Positions 19,534 through 28,433 of a stretch of 64,000 nt of DNA are shown piece after piece (position 1 is the first letter of the stretch; every line of letters starts with the position of its first letter). The translations under genes and the position numbers were made by a program. The stretch is from Pseudoneobacillus sp042683745 (GTDB lineage: Bacteria > Bacillota > Bacilli > Bacillales > Cytobacillaceae), in the NCBI RefSeq assembly GCF_042683745.1, contig NZ_JBHUJX010000012.1, positions 248,001 through 312,000 on the forward strand. The letters run 5' to 3'. The notes below the pieces were generated by a model. The model saw only the letters and a list, made by a program, of their open reading frames with translations. It made no database searches and was not told the origin of the DNA.

Positions 19534-20460
19534 ATGAAGACAGAACGATTATTAGCCATCATTATATTGTTATTGCAACGTAAAAGAATCACGGCAAAAG
19601 AGTTAGCTGAGCAGCTAGAAGTATCTATTCGAACCATCTATCGGGATATTGAAAGTATTAATCTGGCCGGTATACCCATAGTTTCTTATCAAGGAAATGA
19701 TGGTGGTTACGAGATCTTAAGTTCTTTCATGCTACAAAATCAAGCGCTCAATATAAATGACCGAAATATACTAATCAGTTCGCTTAAGGGAATAACTTCT
19801 TTATTTGATGATTTAAAAATGGATCATATGCTTGATACCATAACCAGTGCTCAAACGAAAAAGAGTAGAGATGCTCTATCTCCAGTCATCATAGACTTTT
19901 CTCCATGGGGGCTTCCAAACCAGCATACCACTCTATTAACCTTATTAAAAAAAGCCATTGAGCAAAAAAGGGAGGTTCATTTTTACTATGTGGATAGTAG
20001 TGGCTCAGTGACGGAAAGGAAGGTTCAACCTGCCACGATTATTGTAAAAGCAGGAATTCCGTATCTTTATGGTTATTGCCTGCATAGAGAGGCTTCAAGA
20101 CTTTTTCGCGTATCAAGAATGAAAGATGCTATTTTAACAGCCAATCAATTTCAATTGCTTCCTGAATTAGATCTGCAAGCAAAAAGCCTTGAGGCGTGTT
20201 GGCGAGAATCTAGTAAAATGATTTCCTTAATATTAATCTTTCAGCCTAAGTTAGGAGTACTCGTTGAAGAAACATTTACTCCCAATCAAATAACGATTTT
20301 AGAGACAGGATATATTCGGGTTGAATGCCAGTTTCCTGAAGGAGATTGGGTGACTAGGTTCCTTTTATCGTTCGGAAACCAAGTTGAAATCATTGAACCA
20401 GAGGAATTAAAAGGCCGAATAAGGGAAGAAGCAAAAAAAATTATACAAATGTATGAGTAA
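19534..20460 (+). CDS. HTH (DeoR-type)/WYL-domain transcriptional regulator
   Basis: 308 residues. The N-terminal winged HTH (about 3-58) reads ITAKELAEQLEVSIRTIYRD, the HTH_11 pattern, followed by GIPIVSYQGNDGGYEI. The central WYL domain (about 135-215) includes VHFYYVDSSG and YLYGYCLHREASRLFRVSRM. The C-terminal extension is the WCX type. It resembles the YobV/YafY group. It is followed by a terminator and then a DinB gene in the same direction, which is a common neighbour of such regulators. Confidence 0.9.
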   Translation: MKTERLLAIIILLLQRKRITAKELAEQLEVSIRTIYRDIESINLAGIPIVSYQGNDGGYEILSSFMLQNQALNINDRNILISSLKGITSLFDDLKMDHMLDTITSAQTKKSRDALSPVIIDFSPWGLPNQHTTLLTLLKKAIEQKREVHFYYVDSSGSVTERKVQPATIIVKAGIPYLYGYCLHREASRLFRVSRMKDAILTANQFQLLPELDLQAKSLEACWRESSKMISLILIFQPKLGVLVEETFTPNQITILETGYIRVECQFPEGDWVTRFLLSFGNQVEIIEPEELKGRIREEAKKIIQMYE

Positions 20461-20486
20461 CCTGACAAACAGTTGTCAGGTTTCCT
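20461..20486 (+). terminator. Terminator after the WYL regulator
   Basis: 8-bp stem CCTGACAA / TTGTCAGG immediately after the stop, then TTTCCTT. Confidence 0.7.
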
Positions 20487-20529
20487 TGTGTATAGTTTAT
20501 ATAAATAAGAATTAACGGAGGGGAACCCT

Positions 20530-21000
20530 ATGTCAACGAAGCAAAATGTTTTAAATGAAATGGCGAGAATTCTTGATAAGATTAAAGCACTAGAACTAAC
20601 CGACAGTAAGGTCTGGCAGAAGCCAATTGCAGAAGGAAAGTTCTCGAAAGCGGCTATTCTGTCCCATCTGATGTACTGGGATTATTTTCTAATTCAAGTG
20701 GCTATTCCGGACATTTATCGAAAAAATGAAATTGTCTTTCCTGACCATGATGACAAAAATGAACTAGCCTCCATTTATGCCAAGCTTATATCGAAGGAGC
20801 AGTTATTAGGAGAATTTAAGGAAGTACGCGAAAAATTAATTATGTTTGTGAGATACCTTCCAACTAAAGTTCTGGAGAAGGAAATCAAAGTAAATGATGC
20901 TACTCATTGTCCAAGAACGAAACAACCTTATACTCTAGAATACATTCTTGAAGAATTTGTTCAACACGATGATCACCATGTGAAGCAGTTGGTGGGGTAA
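20530..21000 (+). CDS. DinB-family protein
   Basis: A 156-residue protein with the four-helix DinB/YfiT fold. The first metal ligand is in ILSHLMYWD (His near 46) and the C-terminal pair is in FVQHDDHHVKQL (His near 145 and 149). All three expected histidines are present. The family includes thiol S-transferases and many uncharacterised stress proteins. A good SD (GGAGGGGAA) precedes the ATG. It lies 70 bp after the WYL regulator, separated by a terminator, so it probably has its own promoter. Confidence 0.82.
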   Translation: MSTKQNVLNEMARILDKIKALELTDSKVWQKPIAEGKFSKAAILSHLMYWDYFLIQVAIPDIYRKNEIVFPDHDDKNELASIYAKLISKEQLLGEFKEVREKLIMFVRYLPTKVLEKEIKVNDATHCPRTKQPYTLEYILEEFVQHDDHHVKQLVG

Positions 21001-21063
21001 AAATGAATTTCATTTTCTTACGATTAAAGTAATTTCATACAATTACTAGACGTTGAAGGAACT

Positions 21064-21105
21064 AGGGTCGATTCTTGATAAGAATTGACCCTTACTGTTT
21101 TTTTA
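21064..21105 (+). terminator. Terminator after the DinB gene
   Basis: 12-bp stem GGGTCGATTCTT / AAGAATTGACCC (one G-U pair), then a T run. Confidence 0.85.
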
Positions 21106-21294
21106 AATAGGCACTGTTAAAGATTATTGTTGATATTATTAAATAACTAATGTATGAAAAACTTGAATATTTATGGTTGCTTATTATGGTTCTTTAAGGA
21201 AGTTAAGCCTCCGTTACTTCCATAAGAAGCACCTAAAACTTTAACCAACTAAATATCCACTCTCCCAACTTTATTTATAACTATTTAAAAATTT
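21106..21294. repeat. Degenerate intergenic hairpin repeat
   Basis: ATGTATGAAAAACTTGAATA resembles the AGCCAAAAATAAACAAGTT-type cargo, followed by the end motif GCCTCCGTTACTTCCATAAG near 21209-21228. Confidence 0.5.
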
Positions 21295-22203
21295 TTAAGA
21301 TGAAGAGACATTATTTTCTAAATGCAACTCCTTCTTTATTACGGGTGCATTTTTCCCGATTATTACGCATATCACAACTATAATAGCTAAAACAATCGTT
21401 AGCCATGTAATCGATTCTCCTAAGAATAATACAGAAAATCCTATCATTAAAAAGGGTTGTAAGTATTGTATCTGCCCTACTCTCGCAATGCCTCCTAGAG
21501 ACATCCCACCATACCATGCAACATATGCTAAAAACTGACTTACAATACCTAAATAAAACAAACTGATCCAAGCTTCGATAGGCGCTTGTAACATATTAAC
21601 TGATAAGCTGAAGCCGACAGGAATAATAAAAAACGGTACGCCAATTAAGATAGCCCAAGCAATAACTTGCCAACTACCCAGCTCTTTTGATATTTTTCCA
21701 CCCTCTGCGTAACTTAATCCAAGTACAAATACAGCTACAACTAGGGCAATATCCCCTTTTTGTAGTTGCCCTAATCCTAAATACATTGCATATATAATGA
21801 CGGTTATCGCACCAATTGTACTAGCGATCCAATAGCGTTTTGAAGGTCGCTCACCCCCACGGCGCATAGCAAAGCCTGCTGTCGCAAGTGGTAATAAAGC
21901 CAATTCAATTGCACCATGTGATACAGGCAGTGATTTCATTGCAAATGTAGTTAATAATGGAAAGACAAGTACAGCTCCAAGAGCGACAATAAGCAAACTT
22001 TTGAATTGTCTTTTATTCGGTAACGATTGCTTTTTTATCATAAAAATTGTCCCAACGATTATAGCTGCAATAATCGTTCTACCTAATCCTACAATCACCT
22101 CACCAAAATAAGGGACAGCAATCCTTGTAGCTGGTAATGTAAGACTAAAACAAACTACACCAATAAAGCCTAATAACATTCCTCTTTTCATACTATTCTC
22201 CAT
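21295..22203 (-). CDS. EamA/DMT-family transporter
   Basis: 302 residues with ten hydrophobic segments in two EamA-type repeats (first half to about residue 140, second from about 150 to 285). Family members export amino acids, nucleosides or other metabolites. The C-terminus is cytoplasmic and polar. The start has GGGGGA 6 bases upstream. It is divergent from a MocR-type regulator, a usual pairing in which the regulator controls the exporter. A possible operator lies in between. Confidence 0.88.
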   Translation of the reverse strand: MENSMKRGMLLGFIGVVCFSLTLPATRIAVPYFGEVIVGLGRTIIAAIIVGTIFMIKKQSLPNKRQFKSLLIVALGAVLVFPLLTTFAMKSLPVSHGAIELALLPLATAGFAMRRGGERPSKRYWIASTIGAITVIIYAMYLGLGQLQKGDIALVVAVFVLGLSYAEGGKISKELGSWQVIAWAILIGVPFFIIPVGFSLSVNMLQAPIEAWISLFYLGIVSQFLAYVAWYGGMSLGGIARVGQIQYLQPFLMIGFSVLFLGESITWLTIVLAIIVVICVIIGKNAPVIKKELHLENNVSSS

Positions 22204-22318
22204 ATAAATCCCCCTTCACAATCATAAAAAAATACTCCATAATTTTAGTTAAAAGAATTAAGCTAATTAAATATGATTGTAAAGAGTAGCAACTCTTTTT
22301 AAAACAAAAAAATTCCCC

Positions 22319-22336
22319 ATCTGTCATGGGACAGAT
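22319..22336. promoter_or_regulatory. Candidate MocR operator
   Basis: Perfect 7-bp inverted repeat ATCTGTC / GACAGAT with a 4-nt spacer, between the divergent EamA and MocR genes and just upstream of the MocR SD (AAGGAGA). Inference from position and symmetry. Confidence 0.4.
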
Positions 22337-22353
22337 AACTAAGGAGAATATAT

Positions 22354-23727
22354 ATGACAACGAAATATAGTGGCATTTTAGAGTAGGTGAAACAACAAAT
22401 TGAGGATGAGAAGTTAAAGACAGGAGATAAACTACCATCGATTCGGCAACTCGCTGAGCAATTTCAATGTAGTAAAAATACGGTGGTTAAGGCATTACTC
22501 GAATTGGAAAAACTGCATATTGTCTATGCTAAACCCAAAAGTGGCTATTACATCGTTGATGATTATCAAACATCGATTCACCATGAAATGGATATTGATT
22601 TTTTATCTGCTGGTCCAGATAAACGTATCATGCCTTATGAAGACTTTCAGCATTGTATCAATCAGGCGATTGACCATTATAAAGAACAATTATTTACTTA
22701 TAGTGAGCAACAGGGACTCTTTTCTTTAAGGAATGAGCTTGCGAAGTATTTACAACATTTACAGGTGTTCACGAAACCTGATCGCCTTGTCATTACTTCT
22801 GGATCACAACAAGCGCTTAATATTCTGTCCGTCATTCCGTTCCCTAATGGGAAAAAGAATGTATTAATTGAGCAACCTACATACTTTGGTATGATAGACT
22901 CCTTACAGATAAATCAGATTACAACGTTAGGAATTGAATTAACCACGGAAGGCATTGATTTTGAAAGACTTGAGAATTTGTTTCGAACCAATGATATTAA
23001 ATTCTTTTACATCATTCCAAGATTCCACAACCCACTGGGACATCATTACACAAATGAGGAAAAGAAAAAAATCGTTGCTCTTGCAGAAAAATACGATGTT
23101 TACATTGTAGAGGATGATTTCTTAGCAGAATTAGATACGGATTCAAAAGCAGACCCTTTGTTTGCGTACGAACCAAACGGAAGAGTCATTTATGTTAAGA
23201 GTTTTTCGAAAATATTTTTGCCCGGACTACGTATTGCTACAGTTGTACTCCCTGAAAAAATAATTCCCTCATTCATCCATCATAAGTTTAGCAGTGATTT
23301 CTATACATCACCACTTTCACAAGGGGCATTAGAAATTTATTTAAAAAACGGCATGTTTCAATATCACTTAGATAGTGTAAAAAAATTGTACAATAAAAAA
23401 ATGAATACATTATTAGAAGCTTGTTCATTGTACTTACCTAACTATGTAAAATTTACAAAACCAAAAAGTGGTTTTTATCTCACGATCTTTTTACCTTCCC
23501 ATATAGATATCAATAAATTGATTTACCTGCTACATGAAAAACATATATACGTAGACAATGCTTCAAGAATGTACTTAGCCGAAAACAAAAAGAAAGCAAT
23601 ACGACTAAGTATTTCACAAGTAAATGAACAAAAGATCAATCTCGGTATTCAACAATTAGCAGCAACTATAATTGGTCTATGTGAAAAAAAGAAATACTAT
23701 CCACTCTCGTTTAAATCCAATCTTTAG
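22354..23727 (+). pseudogene. MocR/PdxR-type GntR-aminotransferase regulator with a TAG at codon 11
   Basis: The natural start is the ATG at 22354 after AAGGAGA. The frame reads MTTKYSGILE, then TAG (22384-22386) where a glutamine is expected, then continues VKQQIEDEKLKTGDKLPS. The rest is intact: GntR winged HTH (IRQLAEQFQCSKNTVVKAL) and a fold-type I aminotransferase-like domain with the PLP lysine in KSFSKIFLPGLR and PxFHNPLG before it. A GTG directly follows the TAG, so re-initiation could give a 446-residue protein missing only the first 11 residues. Presumed regulator of the divergent EamA gene. Confidence 0.75.
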
Positions 23728-23920
23728 AGCAATAAGACTTCTTTGTTTCTCAAATTAAGTTCGATTCCCTTAATATACAGGACGTATTGACATTTTTAGG
23801 TTGAACTCGGCTCAGCCAAATAAGTTCCGAAATTGGTATTCGCTAAAGGAGTTATTCCACAATTTCCACTGAATTATGAATATAAAGTAATAAAAGTCTG
23901 AAAAATTGGAGAGTGGAAAC

Positions 23921-24404
23921 ATGATTCATGATATAAAGGAATATGTAAAATATTTAGATGGGATTCATAAACGAACGATGCAATATGTAAAAGCAATACC
24001 TAATGAACTCCTAGATTGGAAGCCATCTGAAGATAAATTTTCTACAGGTGATTTATTGCGACATATCGCCTCATCTCGGTTAATGTTTTTAGGTATATTT
24101 GAACATGGTTCGTGGACATACACAGGACATGATACTAGTAAGGGAACTTCTATTGAGGATATTTCAAATTATTAGAGGCATGTCAATTTAAATTAACAGA
24201 GGGTCTATTAAAAGTTGGCAACGATGCATTGACAAAAAAGGTTTTAACCCTTCATGGTCATGAAGTTAGTGTTTGGAGGATACTTATGGCAATTCCAGAA
24301 CATGAAATCCATCATCGGGGACAAGTCTCTACTTAATTGCAAATAAACAAATTGAACCTCCTCAAATTTTCGTATTAAAAATCGAGCAAGTTAAAACATT
24401 ATGA
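23921..24404 (+). pseudogene. DinB-family protein copy A, frameshifted
   Basis: Same gene as the intact copy at 40931. Relative to it, one T is lost in the run near 24171 (premature stop at codon 85), a TAA replaces a sense codon near 24335, and one A is lost near 24352. The N-terminal metal-ligand helix (LLRHIASSR) is intact, but the C-terminal EIHHRGQ helix is out of frame with it. The start at 23921 has GGAGAGTGG upstream. Confidence 0.85.
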
Positions 24405-24411
24405 TTATAGA

Positions 24412-24450
24412 AAAGCTTTGGACATCATCGTCTATCCAAAGCTTTATTTT
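24412..24450 (+). terminator. Terminator after DinB copy A
   Basis: 11-bp stem AAAGCTTTGGA / TCCAAAGCTTT, then ATTTTTAT. Confidence 0.85.
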
Positions 24451-24462
24451 TATGTCTTGTTA

Positions 24463-24589
24463 CACTAAACTGTCCCTTTACTCCTTAAAGGAATGGAAAT
24501 AAGCCAAAATAAACAAGTTATGTATAAAAACTTGAATATTTTTGGCTAATTGAAATCCTTGCTAAAGGATGGATAGCTCTCCTTTAGAT
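24463..24589. repeat. Intergenic hairpin repeat copy (AGCCAAAAATAAACAAG type)
   Basis: Left end ACTAAACTGTCCCTTTACT, internal long stem (AAGCCAAAATAAACAAGTT against AACTTGAATATTTTTGGCT), right end GCTCTCCTTTAG. The right end supplies the stop codon of the minus-strand gene that follows. Confidence 0.8.
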
Positions 24590-24916
24590 TAAAGATAACT
24601 CAGTATTCCTCTTATTTTCGACAAAAAAAATAACCCAATAAACAAATAAATATAGAGTACCTATGACTGCATAAATAGACCAGATTGAACCTTGTTGTAA
24701 CTGAGTAACTAAATGTTCAAATTCATTTTCACCTTCTACTCTTCCAATGCTATTTATTATACTGATTATTGGAACAGTAATCGTTAGAACAATCGTGATG
24801 ATCGATAATACCATCATTTTCTTTCGTGAAACATTCATAATTGCAGTTCCGAGTGTTGCAAATAAAAATATATAATAAACTAACCATACCCAACTTGGAA
24901 GTGTCTCCCAATACAT
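24584..24916 (-). CDS. Small four-TM membrane protein
   Basis: 110 residues, four hydrophobic segments (residues 8-26, 33-52, about 72-92 and 88-103), ending in a basic tail (VENKRNTELSLI). The ATG follows GAGGTG. Its last codons and stop lie inside the adjoining intergenic repeat, so the native C-terminus may have been replaced. No family recognised. Confidence 0.65.
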   Translation of the reverse strand: MYWETLPSWVWLVYYIFLFATLGTAIMNVSRKKMMVLSIITIVLTITVPIISIINSIGRVEGENEFEHLVTQLQQGSIWSIYAVIGTLYLFVYWVIFFVENKRNTELSLI

Positions 24917-24998
24917 ATTTTCACCTCATATATTTTTCTGAATTTTATCATTAAATTCCATTTATAGGTATAATTTTCCGTTTCCTTCTTCCGCTAAA

Positions 24999-25062
24999 CT
25001 CCAGTAAACAGCATAAGGAAAATGCGATACTCCTAGTGAAAGTATCGCCCCCGTTAGTGAAT
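24999..25062. repeat. Intergenic hairpin repeat copy (GCGATACT type)
   Basis: AAGGAAAATGCGATACTCCT with AGTATCGC closing an 8-bp stem, then the end motif CCCCCGTTAGT. Twin of the copy at 26861-26935. Confidence 0.75.
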
Positions 25063-25100
25063 TATTCATTCAGGTGTATTAAACTCTTACAAAAAAGCTT

Positions 25101-25607
25101 CTATTCTAGTGGTTTTAGTAAGTCTCCAATTAATTCGTTTGATATGTTTAAAGCTTCTATTCTATTTATTGCTGGTCCAGATATTAATATTCCGTCTTCA
25201 GGTTCCCACCTATAAGAAGCATTATCCCTTCCAGATTCAACGAGTTCATAAACAATAATGGATAGTTCACTAAAATCTTTGTTTATATAAAGAATACCGT
25301 AGGGGGAATCCCAAATAAATAAAGAACCGCTGTTTTCAATAAAAACAACTTCAACTTGTTTTTTATCAATTATAATATTTTTTGGCACTTCTCCATTTAT
25401 ATCAATGGTTCCTTTAAAACGATCTTGGTTAAATATTTTTTTATACAAATTCCCTTTTATTGTAATTGTAACTTTTTTATTTATTTGATTACTTCTATCT
25501 CCAACTCCGTAAACGATTCCATCAAATTCTTGGTTGATTTCTTTTGGTATGGAATGCCAAACTATAAAGCTAACTATACCTACAAGACATATGAAAACTA
25601 AAAACAA
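25101..25607 (-). CDS. Membrane-anchored extracytoplasmic protein; start codon unclear
   Basis: 168 residues: an N-terminal hydrophobic anchor (FLVFICLVGIVSFIVW) followed by a beta-rich soluble domain (about residues 25-168) with no known motif. The first standard start is the TTG at 25607, with no SD. Five codons upstream, an ATA at 25622 sits 9 bases after GGGAGG and would give M-K-L-K-K before the anchor, a classic signal-anchor start. So the true start is probably a mutated ATG or an ATA start. Function unknown. Confidence 0.6.
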   Translation of the reverse strand: MFLVFICLVGIVSFIVWHSIPKEINQEFDGIVYGVGDRSNQINKKVTITIKGNLYKKIFNQDRFKGTIDINGEVPKNIIIDKKQVEVVFIENSGSLFIWDSPYGILYINKDFSELSIIVYELVESGRDNASYRWEPEDGILISGPAINRIEALNISNELIGDLLKPLE

Positions 25608-25866
25608 CTTCTTTAGTTTTATTGGAATATACCTCCCAATCTTTATAAATAATTTTTTGCTATAATATCGATTTTAATTTACTACCCTTTTTATATAAAG
25701 ACCTCATTATTTATGTATATTCAACAATAAAAGAAATTTCCCTTTTTATGGTATAACCCTACTGAAATTAGCACATTAGATGCAAAAAAAAATCTAGGAT
25801 ATGAATAAGTTCCTGCATATTTTGGACTTTTTAAGATTGAATAAAAAGAAAAAACGCAGCCGTTAG

Positions 25867-26070
25867 TTAATTATTCACTTTTTTAAAACTTCGGAACACA
25901 TCAATAATCAACGGAATACCACATATTCCCAAAAAAATAAATCCAGCATAATCAAATATTATTGAAACGTTATCTATCACATCTTCCCAAAAGAAGAAAT
26001 TTGGGATTGGTAACACCTGCAATACAAAACCAACAATAAATCCATAAAATAAAGTCCTTTGTTTATCCAA
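25867..26070 (-). CDS. Small two-TM membrane protein
   Basis: 67 residues with two hydrophobic segments (residues 7-27 and 38-58) and a basic end (VFRSFKKVNN). TTG start with GGGGAA upstream. The repeat end motif GCAGCCGTTAGTTAATTATT overlaps the stop, as with the gene at 24584. No family recognised. Confidence 0.5.
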   Translation of the reverse strand: MDKQRTLFYGFIVGFVLQVLPIPNFFFWEDVIDNVSIIFDYAGFIFLGICGIPLIIDVFRSFKKVNN

Positions 26071-26201
26071 GTTTCCCCATATCCTTTCTGAGAATCAAAT
26101 GTGCAATACCCATTAATATCTCTTCATTACTTTATCTTTGAGACATATTCAATTTAGCAATGGAAAATCCCTCTCAAATCCACTAAAGTGATTCCTATAT
26201 T

Positions 26202-26255
26202 CCAACAAGAAAAAGCGACTGCTCTTATTGAACAATCGCTCCCCTTTAGTTTAAG
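26202..26255. repeat. Intergenic hairpin repeat copy
   Basis: AAAAAGCGACTGCTCTTATT then GAACAATCGCT and the end motif CCCCTTTAGTTTAAG. It marks the left border of the duplicated block that follows. Confidence 0.65.
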
Positions 26256-26875
26256 TGTAATTGTTAATAAACTTATTAATTTAATAGTTACATCTATTTT
26301 TTTTCAATCGCCATACGCAAGTTCGAGATAACTCCAATAAGCAATACTAACAAACAAACCATTTTTTCAATAGGTGTTCCAAACAATTGTTGTATAAATC
26401 CAAAAGACCAAAGTACAACAAAAAACCAACATATAACGGTTATTTCTCTTTTGTATTTATATAGTTTAATTCTACCAACAATCAACGTAAAAACTACTCC
26501 AATAATAGAAATAACGATGTTTATAACAGATATTGGTAGCTGTTCAGCGAATGATTCAGACCTTCCACCATTAACCCATGTGAATGGAATACTTTTGCTT
26601 AAAATAAGAAAGTGGATTAAGATAGTCAAAGAGTAAAAAATAATTCCCATAAATACAGCAGTTTTCATATTAATTTTCCTGAGTCTTTCTAAAATAAAAT
26701 CACCTCATTTTTCTTCCTGTTTCAATTTTATTAATCCAGTAATATACTATTCCTATATCTTTTACCATCTGACAGATAACTGAAAGTAAAATTTCTAATA
26801 GTTATGAAAAATCACCATTTTTCTTAAACAGAGCAAAAAACATCGGCTAGGTATTCTTGTTGAACTAACTGCCCG
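26245..26875. repeat. Duplicated block, copy 2 (pair with 6982-7612)
   Basis: Carries the second copy of the 124-residue membrane protein. Bounded on both sides by intergenic repeat end motifs (CTTTAGTTTAAG and GAACTAACTGCCCGTTAG). Confidence 0.85.
26294..26668 (-). CDS. Small four-TM membrane protein, copy 2
   Basis: 124 residues, nearly identical to the product of 7031-7405 (differences such as SKSIPF for SKNIPF, IEKMVCLL for FEKMVCSL). Same four hydrophobic segments and the same upstream region, so expression is probably similar. Most differences between the copies are conservative, consistent with a recent duplication of a functional gene. Function unknown. Confidence 0.7.
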   Translation of the reverse strand: MKTAVFMGIIFYSLTILIHFLILSKSIPFTWVNGGRSESFAEQLPISVINIVISIIGVVFTLIVGRIKLYKYKREITVICWFFVVLWSFGFIQQLFGTPIEKMVCLLVLLIGVISNLRMAIEKK

Positions 26876-26935
26876 TTAGCACCTTAAGGAAAATGCGATA
26901 CTCCTTGTGGAAGTATCGCTACCCATTAGTAGAAA
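26861..26935. repeat. Intergenic hairpin repeat copy (GCGATACT type)
   Basis: GAACTAACTGCCCGTTAGCA, then an 8-bp stem GCGATACT / AGTATCGC (26894-26918), then CTACCCATTAGTAGAAATAA. Confidence 0.75.
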
Positions 26936-26980
26936 TAATAACTTCAGCTTCTTTATCACTAAAGCGCCCGATTACATCAT

Positions 26981-27430
26981 TTATTTGGATGTCCATTCAT
27001 ATTGAATATCAGATAAATTCTCCTCATTTTCATGTCCTCTACCTATAATTTCAAATCCATGTTTTTCATAAAATCGTTGTGCATTTTCATTTACTTCAAA
27101 TGTGTATAATGTTATTCTCCCACTTGATTGAGCTTTTACTCTATCTAGTAATGTTTGACCTATACCCATTCCTTGATAATCTATATGAATATATAGTTGG
27201 GTTATTTCCCTTTTATTATATGCAACCACCCCAACTACTTTTTCATCAATTAACGCTAAATCTATTTGACACTGTTTTGGTAATATATGATTTAAATAAT
27301 AAACGTGATTTCCAAAGCTGTGAATTTCTTTCTGACCAATTGCCTGTTCCTTGCTATCTCGCCACATAGCCACTGTTTGTTCAGCGTATTTGGGGTTAAA
27401 CTGAGTAATTATCATTTTGTTTTGGTTCAC
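26981..27430 (-). CDS. GNAT-family N-acetyltransferase
   Basis: 149 residues. The acetyl-CoA binding motif A reads IDYQGMGIGQTLLDRV (Q-x-x-G-x-G), preceded by the beta4 strand (KREITQLYIH) and followed by ENAQRFYEKHGFEIIGRG, the standard GNAT end. GTG start with GAGGAGGT 6 bases upstream. A small hairpin (TACCTG / CAGGTA) lies about 65 bp upstream. Acceptor substrate unknown. Confidence 0.88.
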   Translation of the reverse strand: MNQNKMIITQFNPKYAEQTVAMWRDSKEQAIGQKEIHSFGNHVYYLNHILPKQCQIDLALIDEKVVGVVAYNKREITQLYIHIDYQGMGIGQTLLDRVKAQSSGRITLYTFEVNENAQRFYEKHGFEIIGRGHENEENLSDIQYEWTSK

Positions 27431-27554
27431 TACAATACCTCCTCAAGTTTTTTTACTGCTTTATATGTTATTTCCCTGACATAAATTCGACGAATACTAC
27501 CTGTTGCAGGTATTATGCTTCTATAAAATTTCCTCCTAGCCTCTTTCGCTAATC

Positions 27555-27628
27555 TGCTTCGTTAGCAAGCAAAAAAGATCGCCTTAGCGATCCACTTGAA
27601 CTAAAGCCCTCCGTTAGTTCCATAGGCA
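27555..27628. repeat. Intergenic hairpin repeat copy (GATCGC type)
   Basis: TCGTTAGCAAGCAAAAAAG, 6-bp stem GATCGC / GCGATC, then the near-perfect end palindrome GAACTAA-AGCCCTCCG-TTAGTTC and CATAGG. Confidence 0.8.
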
Positions 27629-27634
27629 TAGTTG

Positions 27635-28210
27635 CTATTTATTCAATATTTCTCCAATTTTATTATTCATCTCATCAATTATTTCCATTACTTTCTTAAT
27701 CTCTTTTATTGTATTTATACCTTCTACACCAACTTGTTTTTCTCCATAAAACATATCTTTAAGTTGATCATTATATTTCTTTATGACATTACCAATAGAA
27801 TGAATTTTATTTTCATCGTTGATTTTACCCTCTATAATCTCAAGCGTGACTTTTTCTATTTTCCATATATAATCTTCATATATCAAACTATCATTAAGAC
27901 TTTTATCATTTAATAAAAATGATAAACTCGTTCCAGTTTCATTAAGGGTTCTATAGTCTTTATTTAATGAATGTGTAAATATGTCCATATCTTGTTCTGT
28001 AAGCCCTTCGTCATATTCACTTAATGTATCTGCAATATCATTTAAATCGCTAGTTAAACTGGTAAAATTTCTTAAAACAATTTGATCTATGACACTATTT
28101 AAATGATTAGATTGATTTTTTTCTAGATTCCACCTAATAATGAAAAAAGAACATAATGCTATTAATACTATAGTTAAGAATAAAAGCATTTTCTGAGTTG
28201 AATTTTTCAT
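27635..28210 (-). CDS. Membrane-anchored coiled-coil-like protein, function unknown
   Basis: 191 residues from the ATG at 28210, chosen because AGGAGG lies 6-7 bases upstream; an ATG at 28252 has no site. One N-terminal TM segment (MLLFLTIVLIALCSFFII) and then a long, helical, charged extracytoplasmic or cytoplasmic region (IDQIVLRNFTSLTSDLNDIADTL...). Layout resembles small sensor or scaffold proteins, but no domain is recognised. A repeat copy lies just downstream. Confidence 0.65.
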   Translation of the reverse strand: MKNSTQKMLLFLTIVLIALCSFFIIRWNLEKNQSNHLNSVIDQIVLRNFTSLTSDLNDIADTLSEYDEGLTEQDMDIFTHSLNKDYRTLNETGTSLSFLLNDKSLNDSLIYEDYIWKIEKVTLEIIEGKINDENKIHSIGNVIKKYNDQLKDMFYGEKQVGVEGINTIKEIKKVMEIIDEMNNKIGEILNK

Positions 28211-28433
28211 TAAAAGCCTCCTCCTTACAGAAACATTACCATAAATATCCATTGAATTGTAATTTAATCTAAAAATAATTTAACCGAAACCATACAGCAA
28301 TAAATTTAAACTGCATACTTTCGGCTGGTTGAGATTCAATGATACGGTAAATAAGCTACCCGTTTGTTTAAGTACATATTTTCACATAGTCGTTTTAGCC
28401 TTCAAGCAATTTCATATAATAAAAATCTGTTAT

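Larger units (their letters stand above)
23865..24462. repeat. Duplicated DinB block, copy A (pair with 40871-41475)
   Basis: About 600 bp nearly identical to the block 17 kb away in the same orientation, including promoter region, gene and terminator. Both copies end at the start of an intergenic repeat (TGTTACACTA). Confidence 0.85.
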
